The notes below the pieces were generated by a model. The model saw nothing but the letters and a program-made list of their open reading frames with translations. It did no database searches and was not told where the DNA came from. A stretch of DNA of 13,010 bases, taken from NCBI GenBank assembly GCA_025331435.1, contig JAIWNI010000281.1, positions 1 to 13,010 of the forward strand, in the 5' to 3' direction. Origin of the DNA: Choanephora cucurbitarum. Lineage: Eukaryota; Mucoromycota; Mucoromycetes; Mucorales; Choanephoraceae. Position numbers and translations under genes: made by a program. Below, piece after piece: positions 1-7,461 of this stretch (positions are counted from its first letter, which is position 1; every line of letters starts with the position of its first letter).

Positions 1-99
1 TTCGTGCTTATCACAATGCTTTTTGTAAGCTCTTTCAGTAATTCTTGAATCGCAGATTGTACAGTAACGCATTTTATTAGTTATAAAACAAACTGTCAT
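1..99 (-). CDS. Transposase of E1, N-terminal fragment at the window edge
   Basis: Only the first 33 codons are in the window. The gene reads leftward from ATG at 99 (an alternative in-frame ATG lies at 72). The fragment covers the start of exon 1 and includes a C2H2-like finger with the pattern C-x2-C-x11-H-x3-H, at residues 13, 16, 28 and 32 counted from the first ATG. The sequence is identical here to the E3 copy. The rest of this gene is outside the window, so its integrity is unknown. The finger is probably a DNA-binding module, as is common at the N terminus of CACTA-type transposases. Confidence 0.8.
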   Translation of the reverse strand, partial: MTVCFITNKMRYCTICDSRITERAYKKHCDKHE

Positions 100-568
100 T
101 GAAGGACTGACATGTTTATTAATACCAGAAATTCAGGTCATCGGCTTTTAAATGTGCTCCAATGGAATTCATGTTACTACGAATTCTAACTATGCCGCTC
201 CAATTAAAAATGCCTTTGTGTATTGCAAAGCAGAAAGTCTTGACAAGCTAACCTTTTGAACAATTTACTTTGCAAATATACTGCGGATGCAGTCCCCCAT
301 TTTCGAAGCCACTGCGGTTTTCTAGGTAAAAAAAAAAACTTTTTTCACGATTATTAATTTCTCTTTTTCTCTTCTCCCTCACTTATTCAATTTTAAGGTA
401 AATAATAGTAAAAAATTGCTTGTCATTCAACTAATCGCCATTCCATTTCAACTTATATTATCAAATCAAAGGTATTGCTCAATTGATGTGGTTTATTTGT
501 GTTCTATGAATAGTGATAATGAGTCGATAGCTTATTGCTTTTTGTTTAATCTGTAGAACAATATCGAA
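100..568. promoter_or_regulatory. Divergent intergenic promoter region between transposase and accessory gene (E1)
   Basis: These 469 bp separate the two divergent start codons and must hold both promoters. Visible elements are a pyrimidine-rich tract at about 358-390 (runs of CT), common near fungal transcription starts, and AT-rich DNA around 460-480. A possible 5'-UTR intron of the accessory gene runs from GTAAAT at 398 to CTGTAG at 556, with a CTAAT branch-like site near 429. It is only a candidate, because the donor is weaker than those in the coding introns. No convincing TATA box is assigned. The same segment recurs in E2 and E3. Confidence 0.5.
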
Positions 569-1240
569 ATGGCTCCCACTCCCAAGTACGTAACTGACCT
601 TTTGGCCGCATTTGGTCAAGTTGTTGAACGTCTTACTGCAGTTGAAAAGCAGAATGAGATACTTTCTGACCTAGTTCATGAACTTGGTGAAGAAATCACT
701 GGTCTTAATCAACAGGTTCAGCTACTAAGCAGTGACCAAAGCCCCCCCACCACCACCACCACCTCCATGGCAAGAACCTTCAGGTATAACATGCCTAAGC
801 GAACAAATCCTGGAGCAAGTATAAGATGGGTTCTGGCCGACGCTCTTCCTGATCATACTGAGGAAGAGCTAAAGGCCCTCTTCAAGGACTTTGGCAGCAT
901 GGCTCTCAAAGCATGCACCATCTATGCCAACAGCGAAGGCAATCCGGGCGCCAGCTACACAAAGGTCCCTGCTCAAGGTAAGTCTGTTATGCAGCAAACA
1001 GCACTTGATCTGTTGCTCAAAGCACATGAAGAGCTGTCCTTTCTTCATGAGTGCGAGTCGTACTGGCCTGTTGGATTTGCTATCCAAAACTCTTGGACAG
1101 AATTTGCCAAGCGACAGTAAGTAAATAATTGCAAGTAAACGGCACCATTACTAATTGTAATTTAATGTATTTGTAGCCGAAAAAGGGAAGCTCTTCTTGC
1201 TGCAAGAGCTGCTGCAAGAAACGCTTCTGCTGCTAGCTAA
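569..1240 (+). CDS. Accessory protein of the transposon, two exons, intact (E1)
   Basis: The gene encodes 203 aa from two exons, 569-1116 and 1177-1240, joined across a 60-nt intron with donor GTAAGT, branch-like site CTAAT and acceptor TTTGTAG. Without splicing the frame stops just after the donor. Splicing adds a basic tail (about residues 181-203) rich in Arg, Lys and Ala. Residues about 10-55 show heptad hydrophobics typical of a coiled coil. A Pro/Thr linker lies at about 59-66, and residues 67-176 form a globular-looking domain with WVLADALPDH and YWPVGFAI motifs. I do not recognise the family. Its place beside the transposase, its likely oligomerisation and its basic tail suggest a TNPA-like protein that binds the subterminal repeats; this is an inference. 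ATG 569 has purines upstream and matches the other copies. Two of three copies keep the frame intact. Confidence 0.82.
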
Positions 1241-1259
1241 TTGACTTCTTTTTTGCTTG

Positions 1260-1265
1260 AATAAA
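1260..1265 (+). terminator. Poly(A) signal of the E1 accessory gene
   Basis: A canonical AATAAA lies 20 bases after the stop codon, followed by T-rich DNA. A second AATAAA occurs about 100 bp further on. Both are conserved in E2 and E3. Confidence 0.6.
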
Positions 1266-1375
1266 ATGTTTTTTTCCTTATATCTGCTGTTTCGATTCCA
1301 CAAGCATTGGCTGGAAGCGATTATGTAGCTTTCCAAGCATAATTAAAGACATTCATTTATAACCAATAAAATGCG

Positions 1376-1655
1376 TTTAATTTGAACCTCTAAAAGACCT
1401 TTTTCTCGAATGTACAAACCATTGAAAAACCCTGAAATAAAGGCCAATAAAGGACCCGTTTTAAAAACCTCGAAATGACCTCTAAAAGACCTCTAAATGA
1501 CCCTTTGCAGGCGAATGCAAAAAAACCTTTAAAAAACCTTTAAAAAACCTCGACAATTTAGCCTTTAAATAACCTTTGATTTCGACATTTTAGCCTTTTA
1601 AAATCGGGGTCTTTTGACCTTTAAAAAACCTTTAAACGACCCTAATTTTACAGTG
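1376..1655 (+). repeat. Right subterminal repeat region of E1
   Basis: This non-coding region of about 280 bp is built of short related motifs of the form ACC(T)(T/C)TAAA. Three consecutive 11-mers (CCTCGAAATGA, CCTCTAAAAGA, CCTCTAAATGA) sit just after 1465. ACCTTTAAAAA is repeated at the same 11-bp spacing around 1524-1550. A longer imperfect direct repeat, TCGACA(A/T)TTTAGCCTTT, occurs at about 1550 and 1582. Dense subterminal repeats are a hallmark of CACTA elements, where they bind the element's own regulatory protein. Confidence 0.75.
1645..1655 (-). repeat. Right terminal inverted repeat of E1
   Basis: AATTTTACAGTG closes E1. It has fewer T residues than the E2 and E3 ends, one of several homopolymer-length differences between copies. 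The 227-bp spacer starts at the next base. Confidence 0.85.
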
Positions 1656-1882
1656 TTTGTTTGGACGTCTATCGAGAGATGTTCTTGAGATATCGACTAA
1701 AATCAATCCCAATTTGATTATCTGGCTGAAAAATGGAACATCTCCTGTGAGGGAGGAAGAGCGTTTTATAAAAAATCTGAACATCCAGAAAAGTATTATG
1801 GCCACTGGAAGGAGCAGAAACTAGCCGAAACTACCCACCAAGCACATTGCAGTATCATCTCGCTAATTGAATCACCAATCTG
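1656..1882 (+). other. 227-bp spacer between E1 and E2, probable host DNA with open reading frames
   Basis: This lies between the right terminus of E1 and the left terminus of E2 and is not transposon sequence. An identical 227-bp copy separates E2 from E3, while the DNA right of E3 is different. Two overlapping plus-strand frames are open. One runs from the left junction to TAG at 1822-1824 (55 codons). The other starts after TAA at 1698-1700 and is open to the E2 boundary (60 codons, with motifs such as EHPEKYYGHWKEQ). The second frame continues in register into the flank right of E3 if the element and one TG are removed. No family is recognised. It is probably a host exon fragment, amplified as part of the repeat unit. 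Confidence 0.6.
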
Positions 1883-1893
1883 CACTGTAAAAA
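1883..1893 (+). repeat. Left terminal inverted repeat of E2
   Basis: CACTGTAAAAA begins the element. The reverse complement of the right end (TTTTACAGTG) gives CACTGTAAAA, so the terminal match is about 10 bp before the arms diverge into different subterminal repeats. CACTA-family transposases recognise termini beginning CACTR; here the fifth base is G. Confidence 0.85.
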
Positions 1894-2181
1894 AAAAAAG
1901 GTTTTTTCGCCGAAAAGCCCGCAAAAAACCTTTTTTCAGAGGTTTTGAGAGGTTTAACACTTAATTAGCCTTTTGTCGGAGGTTTCTGTTGGGTTTTGGT
2001 TGACCTTTTAAAAAAGGCTTTTTGATGGTTCAATTTTATTTTTTTTTATTTTTTCAAAGGTTCTTCTGAGAAACCTTTTTTTTGGGCGAAAATGATTAAA
2101 TTCGAAAGGTTTTTTTTTTTGGAATATTTTTTAAAGTTTTGTAGGTTTTTTTCAAACTTTTTCAGTGGTTTTTTGGGTTTT

Positions 2182-2212
<31 letters not shown>

Positions 2213-2320
2213 GTTTTTAGTTTTTTTTGTATTTTTTTTTTTTTTTTTATTTTTTAAAGTTTTAGTTTTTTTAGTTATTTATTCAATCAAATGTTCTATA
2301 GATAATTATGTATATTAAGC
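1883..2320 (-). repeat. Left subterminal repeats and T-rich transposase 3' region of E2
   Basis: The first 220 bases carry many AGGTTTTTT and GAGGTTT motifs, the inverse of the AAAAAACCT motifs at the right end. From about 2120 to 2275 the sequence is a T-rich, low-complexity stretch with a run of 26 T (2186-2211), absent from E3 and responsible for the length difference between copies. A minus-strand AATAAA (2283 down to 2278) lies about 38 nt past the transposase stop and is the likely poly(A) signal. Confidence 0.7.
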
Positions 2321-5300
2321 TCAGTATATTTGGTCAAAGCTACCAAGCTTGCTTCTAGTAATTGCAGAGGAGTCCCAGATGTAATAGTTTCTATTTTGAC
2401 AGTTGATATAAGTAGCTTTTGTTTGCAGTTGTTCTATGTTGATAATAACATATTTGTCTTCTTCATTTTGTAGTTGCTGTTCGTTGTTCAGGTAGAAGCC
2501 AATGCGTTGGCTTTGCACTTCATGAAGAACAGGGTTCTTATGAACGCGTACCAAACACAATGGTTCTTTTCCAGGCAACCCAAAGATGTATTCAACTGTT
2601 GAAAGGAACTTATTGAACACGACATTTGCTGAAACATCACTTATGACATGCAAGTCAACAAGTACAAGATCGTTGGTTCGGATAATGCACCTACTTTTGT
2701 ACAGAGTGAGGCTGCTATAGGTAGTAACGTTGAGGTTACCATCAATCGTCCGCATACTGTTGCCAGCAGGTCTTGATCGATTGAGGTAAGAGCTCAGAGC
2801 AACCTCAAACTGTACAGCCCTTGCTTCTGTGGACTTGATAGTAAGCTGTCGGGTCTTTTGTTTGCCGAGGCAGAAAGTAGATGCACCAGAGCCGGGGACA
2901 GGACACAGAAAAGAGCGAATCTCATGAACAGACCTACTGTAATAGTTGGCAGCAAAGCTCTTGTTCATTTCATTGATTGCATTTTGGCCAGGGCTTTTTT
3001 TGGAACGAATGGTAACTTTCGTTAAGCCTATCAGACGTTCTAATGGTCTTGCACTGATCTGTCGAAGGGGGCCTTGGCTCTTGATGATAAATGGAATATG
3101 TAGAAGACTATGCTGGTTCACAGTAAACACATCAGAGGAGCAGTGATTCTTTAAAAAGGTGTGCCATTGAAGAATATTCCTTTCAATATTTTGTAAGTCT
3201 GCTTTTGTTATTTTGAACTGAAGTGACAATGAACAGGCTTTGGACAAACAACGTAGAGCAGAATACATTTCTTCCAGCAACTTTCGTTCGATTCTTTTTC
3301 TCTAGTGGCTATTTCATCGTTTTGTTGCTGGTACATTGCTGGCAATACATTTGGTACAACATGTTGCAAAAACATGATCCAGTCAACGCCTCGAGCATGT
3401 CCTGATCTATCATGTATGTCTACATGGTAACAAGCAAATATGTACGTATATTTTTGGCTTTAGTATTTTGGGGGGAGCAAAAACTCGAGATTTGTCTACT
3501 TACCTATCAAATTGCCTTCAAATGCTTTACTATTAGTATACTTGGCGGTATTAGCCATGCACAATCCTATCGTTTTTCTATAGCGGTTTTTCAAGAGCAA
3601 AATGTTTTCTTTGTGCTTTCCAGTACTTATAAGATTCCACAGCTGCTTGGCAACATTGTGTCCCCAAAGATGCAATTCATCCAAACACAAAAACGAAGAG
3701 TCAGTGAAACAGGCAAGAAATTGAAGAGGTGTGGAGTGCTTAATACCACAGGTTTCCTAGAAGAATAACCAGGTTAGTTCAACTCACAGTTCGTTGAAAG
3801 TTGCATTTCTATTTACTCACCTTGTCGACATCAAAATCAGCTTTCTTTCTGATTTCGGTTGAAGCACCATCTACGATAAAGGAGTATCCTCTTTTGACCA
3901 AACGACGAGTCCCCTGAATCTTACAGATTCTGCAGCCAAACTCAGAAGCATGGGTTTTGTGTGCTATCATCTCTGACATGGCAGGGAAATCACCGATGAT
4001 AGCAAGCACAAAGGCTTTGCAGAAGATGTTTTGGCCGTCTTGTGTTTTGATCTTCATGCCATGCTCTTGTAATGCCAAAAGATCCTCGAATGTTGGTGCC
4101 AGGTAACTATATATTTTTGGTTTTTTGCTTCCGAAGGTAATCATGACCTGTAACATATTTTCTTTCTTGTAGCTACAAGTTATAAAGAGGTTGAGAAACA
4201 CAGTATAATGGATCAGATTCGCCGCATATCAATCTTTCACTTACCGAACATCTGGAGGAAGGTTTAGAACCACTGCCATAAAAGTGACCATGGTTGTAGA
4301 GCCCCTCTTTTGAGGAGCGAAGCCATCGATATACAAAGCAAGAGCAAGGTCATAATCGTTTTTTAAACAGATGCTTATGCTTTTTGATAGAGGTCTCCAT
4401 CAAGATATCCGTGTAAGTATTTGCTACTCTGGACTTCTCATGTTGAACACGGTACAACAGTTGTTCTCGGTTTTGGGCTTTATTGGAACATGGTAGCCAG
4501 TTGGTGGTAGAGGGGGATCTGTGTAGTTGTTGCAACTGGACTTACACCATCTTCCTTGTACCGCTTGTTGTTCGTTTCGCAGGAGCACTCAACCTGATCA
4601 TCTTGATAAAACATGTGTGAGTGACTTTCACAAACATGGTAGGTTTTTTTAAGCGGACCGTAGGGAGTTTCAACAAGCTTGTTTGAGAGGTCCGGGGAAA
4701 GCAACATAGGACCAGCTACAAGACAGTTACAGTCAATAAAGAGAACGAAATTATATGTGAGGACAGAGAAGGTAGATACGTACAATAACCAATACTTCTC
4801 AAAACTTGTTGAAGTGCTTAATCAATCCATCTTGTGCTACATTGTTCACCTTGTTCTCTCTCATAAACATCTTCAATTCGACGTTGAACTTATCAAAAGC
4901 ATCTGGAGAGCCCAAAGTAGATGAGAAGTCAACTTCCAACGGACGATCCCATGTTTTCAAGATGTCTTTCCAAATGAAGATTAACTTGCTCGATTTCGTT
5001 GATCTTCTCTTCTTCTTGATCCTCTTGGTCAACGACTACTTCTTCTTCCGCTTCAACTGCCTCGCAACTTCATCTTCATCGTTGCTTTGTCATCAATTGC
5101 ATTATCGACAGCAGAAAAGGCATCAGATTCCGTCATCAAAGCGTCTTCATTAGATTCCACTTTGTAGGAAGCATATGCTGTGTGGTTTTCAGCATTACGC
5201 ATAGTAGCGGACATAATCTTGGCAATACGATCCAATTCGTGCTTATCACAATGCTTTTTGTAAGCTCTTTCAGTAATTCTTGAATCGCAGATTGTACAGT

Positions 5301-5333
5301 AAGCATTTTATTAGTTATAAAACAAACTGTCAT
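2321..5333 (-). pseudogene. CACTA-type transposase (TNP2/Transposase_21-like), E2 copy with multiple frameshifts
   Basis: It has the same five-exon gene structure as E3. Introns are at 4783-4716, 4244-4173, 3820-3757 and 3503-3420 with intact GT-AG ends. As printed it is broken by about ten frame-changing one-base differences from the E3 consensus. They lie near 5301 (base lost), 5089, 5068 (lost), 4949 (gained), 4802 (lost), 4485, 4360 and 4383 (gained), 4402 (lost) and 3296 (lost). Most are in homopolymers. The last exon (to TGA at 2323-2321) is clean from about 3280 on and carries the C-terminal 319 residues, including the NQHSLLHIP and RPLERLIG motifs. Only a couple of substitutions are seen (for example a Gly/Glu difference with E3 near 2580). 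The pattern could be real decay or long-read sequencing error in an unpolishable repeat; I favour error for many sites. Confidence 0.85.
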
Positions 5334-5805
5334 TGAAGGACTGACATGTTTATTAATACCAGAAATTCAGGGTCATCGGCTTTTAAATGTGCTCCAATGG
5401 AATTCATGTTACTACGAATTCTAACTATGCCGCTCCATTAAAAATGCCTTTGTGTATTGCAAAGCAGAAAGTCTTGACAAGCTAACCTTTTGAACAATTT
5501 ACTTTGCAAATATACTGCGGATGCAGTCCCCCATTTTCGAAGCCACTGCGGTTTTCTAGGTAAAAGAAAAAAACTTTTTTCACGATTATTAATTTCTCTT
5601 TTTTCTCTTTCTCCCTCACTTATTCAATTTTAAGGTAAATAATAGTAAAAAATTGCTTGTCATTCAACTAATCGCCATTCCATTTCAACTTATATTATCA
5701 AATCAAAGGTATTGCTCAATTGATGTGGTTTATTTGTGTTCTATGAATAGTGATAATGAGTCGATAGCTTATTGCTTTTTGTTTAATCTGTAGAACAATA
5801 TCGAA
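5334..5805. promoter_or_regulatory. Divergent intergenic promoter region of E2
   Basis: This is the E2 counterpart of the divergent promoter in E1, with the same pyrimidine-rich tract (about 5590-5625) and the same possible 5'-UTR intron ending CTGTAG just before the accessory start codon. Differences from E1 and E3 are again only one-base run-length changes. Confidence 0.45.
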
Positions 5806-6478
5806 ATGGCTCCCACTCCCAAGTACGTAACTGACCTTTTGGCCGCATTTGGTCAAGTTGTTGAACGTCTTACTGCAGTTTGAAAAGCAGAATGAGATAC
5901 TTTTCTGACCTAGTTCATGAACTTGGTGAAGAAATCACTGGTCTTAATCAACAGGTTCAGCTACTAAGCAGTGACCAAAGCCCCGCCACCCACCACCACC
6001 ACCTCCATGGCAAGAACCTTCAGGTATAACATGCCTAAGCGAACAAATCCTGGAGCAAGTATAAGATGGGTTCTGGCCGACGCTCTTCCTGATCATACTG
6101 AGGAAGAGCTAAAGGCCCTCTTCAAGGACTTTGGCAGCATGGCTCTCAAAGCATGCACCATCTATGCCAACAGCGAAGGCAATCCGGGCGCCAGCTACAC
6201 AAAGGTCCCTGCTCAAGGTAAGTCTGTTATGCAGCAAACAGCACTTGATCTGTTGCTCAAAGCACATGAAGAGCTGTCCTTTCTTCATGAGTGCGAGTCG
6301 TACTGGCCTGTTGGATTTGCTATCCAAACTCTTGGACAGAATTTGCCAAGCGACAGTAAGTAAATAATTGCAAGTAAACGGCACCATTACTAATTGTAAT
6401 TTAATGTATTTGTAGCCGAAAAGGGAAGCTCTTCTTGCTGCAAGAGCTGCTGCAAGAAACGCTTCTGCTGCTAGCTAA
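5806..6478 (+). pseudogene. Accessory protein of the transposon, E2 copy with five one-base indels
   Basis: This corresponds to the 203-aa gene of E1 and E3. Three single-base insertions lie near 5880 (T), 5902 (T) and 5990 (C). Together they restore the frame, so the region from residue about 67 (the internal Met after the Pro/Thr linker) is open again. Base losses near 6327 (A) and 6420 (A) then shift the frame before and after the intron. The 60-nt intron with GTAAGT donor and TTTGTAG acceptor is unchanged. Every change is in or beside a short homopolymer and there are almost no substitutions, so the copy may be intact in the real genome. Confidence 0.8.
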
Positions 6479-6497
6479 TTGACTTCTTTTTTGCTTG

Positions 6498-6503
6498 AAT
6501 AAA
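6498..6503 (+). terminator. Poly(A) signal of the E2 accessory gene
   Basis: AATAAA lies 20 bases past the stop, as in the other copies. Confidence 0.55.
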
Positions 6504-6613
6504 ATGTTTTTTTCCTTATATCTGCTGTTTCGATTCCACAAGCATTGGCTGGAAGCGATTATGTAGCTTTCCAAGCATAATTAAAGACATTCATTTATAA
6601 CCAATAAAATGCG

Positions 6614-6899
6614 TTTAATTTGAACCTCTAAAAGACCCTTTTTCTCGAATGTACAAACCATTGAAAAACCCTGAAATAAAGGCCAATAAAGGACCCGTTT
6701 TAAAAACCTCGAAATGACCTCTAAAAGACCTCTAAATGACCCTTTGCAGGCGAATGCAAAAAAAACCTTTAAAAAACCTTTAAAAAACCTCGACAATTTA
6801 GCCTTTAAATAACCTTTGATTTCGACATTTTAGCCTTTTAAAATCGGGGTCTTTTGACCTTTAAAAAACCTTTAAACGACCCCTAATTTTTTTACAGTG
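6614..6899 (+). repeat. Right subterminal repeat region of E2
   Basis: This is the same array of ACCTYTAAA-like motifs as in E1, including the 11-bp-spaced blocks and the paired TCGACAWTTTAGCCTTT repeats. Run lengths differ by one or a few bases (for example more T before ACAGTG). Confidence 0.72.
6889..6899 (-). repeat. Right terminal inverted repeat of E2
   Basis: The segment ends in TTTTTTACAGTG, the inverse of the left CACTGTAAAAA. The next base begins the 227-bp spacer that also follows E1. Confidence 0.85.
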
Positions 6900-7126
6900 T
6901 TTGTTTGGACGTCTATCGAGAGATGTTCTTGAGATATCGACTAAAATCAATCCCAATTTGATTATCTGGCTGAAAAATGGAACATCTCCTGTGAGGGAGG
7001 AAGAGCGTTTTATAAAAAATCTGAACATCCAGAAAAGTATTATGGCCACTGGAAGGAGCAGAAACTAGCCGAAACTACCCACCAAGCACATTGCAGTATC
7101 ATCTCGCTAATTGAATCACCAATCTG
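6900..7126 (+). other. 227-bp spacer between E2 and E3, identical to the first spacer
   Basis: By eye it matches 1656-1882 at all 227 positions, including runs of five and six A. It ends CAATCTG directly before the left terminus of E3. Exact identity here, against the indel-rich differences inside E2, shows that the whole spacer-plus-element unit was duplicated recently or that the assembler repeated it. Confidence 0.8.
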
Positions 7127-7137
7127 CACTGTAAAAA
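7127..7137 (+). repeat. Left terminal inverted repeat of E3
   Basis: CACTGTAAAAA directly follows the spacer end CAATCTG. The last TG of the spacer is one half of the proposed target-site duplication. Confidence 0.85.
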
Positions 7138-7461
7138 AAAAAAGGTTTTTTTCGCCGAAAAGCCCGCAAAAAACCTTTTTTCAGAGGTTTTTGAGAGGTT
7201 TAAACACTTAATTAGCCTTTTGTCGGAGGTTTCTGTTGGGTTTTGGTTGACCTTTTAAAAAAAGGCTTTTTGATGGTTCAATTTTTATTTTTTTTTATTT
7301 TTTCAAAGGTTCTTCTGAGAAACCTTTTTTTTGGGCGAAAATGATTAAATTCGAAAGGTTTTTTTTTTTGGAATATATTTTTTAAAGTACTTTTACCGGC
7401 TTTTTTTGCAGTAGTTATTTTATTCAATCAAATGTTCTATAGATAATTATGTATATTAAGC
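7127..7461 (-). repeat. Left subterminal repeats and transposase 3' region of E3
   Basis: It carries the AGGTTTTTT/GAGGTTT motifs as in E2, but not the long T-rich expansion. Where E2 has about 120 bp of low-complexity T, E3 has a short segment reading AAGTACTTTTACCGGC. A minus-strand AATAAA (7424 down to 7419) lies 38 nt past the transposase stop. Confidence 0.72.

Larger units (their letters stand above)
1..1655. mobile_element. E1: right-hand part of a CACTA-type DNA transposon, cut by the window edge
   Basis: This is the right part of the first of three head-to-tail copies. It holds the first codons of the minus-strand transposase, the divergent promoter, the complete plus-strand accessory gene and the right subterminal repeat region, and it ends at TTTTACAGTG. 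It matches 5236-6899 (E2) and 10381-12038 (E3) almost base for base, differing mainly by one-base indels in homopolymers. The rest of the copy, including its left terminus, lies outside the window. The CACTG/CAGTG termini and the transposase type place it in the CACTA/EnSpm group. Confidence 0.88.
1883..6899. mobile_element. E2: complete CACTA-type DNA transposon, middle copy of the array
   Basis: This copy is 5017 bp, bounded by CACTGTAAAA at the left and TTTTACAGTG at the right, so it has short terminal inverted repeats of roughly 10-11 bp. The order is left subterminal repeats, transposase gene (minus strand), divergent promoter, accessory gene (plus strand), right subterminal repeats. It is about 105 bp longer than E3 because of a T-rich expansion at about 2120-2275. 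Both genes carry many single-base indels relative to E3 and E1, so as printed neither is translatable in full. Indels far outnumber substitutions, which suggests uncorrected long-read errors as much as true decay. The flanking dinucleotides are TG on the left and TT on the right, so this copy shows no target-site duplication. That is expected if the array grew by recombination between copies. Confidence 0.9.

Noticed and set aside
978..994. Mini-intron in the accessory gene (GTAAGT ... GCAG)
   Set aside because: It would be 17 nt, too short to splice, and the frame is open and conserved through it.
869..1087. Minus-strand open frame opposite the accessory gene
   Set aside because: It is a shadow of the plus-strand gene, with no start context or introns of its own. 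The same applies to its copies in E2 and E3, and to the plus-strand frames opposite the transposase, such as 3412-3768 and 8555-8911.
1376..1655. CRISPR-like or minisatellite array
   Set aside because: The repeats are short, degenerate and sit just inside transposon ends in all copies. There are no uniform repeats with unique spacers.
6861..7049. Minus-strand 62-codon frame across the right end of E2 and the spacer
   Set aside because: It crosses the element boundary and part of it comes from subterminal repeats. The plus-strand frames fit the spacer better.
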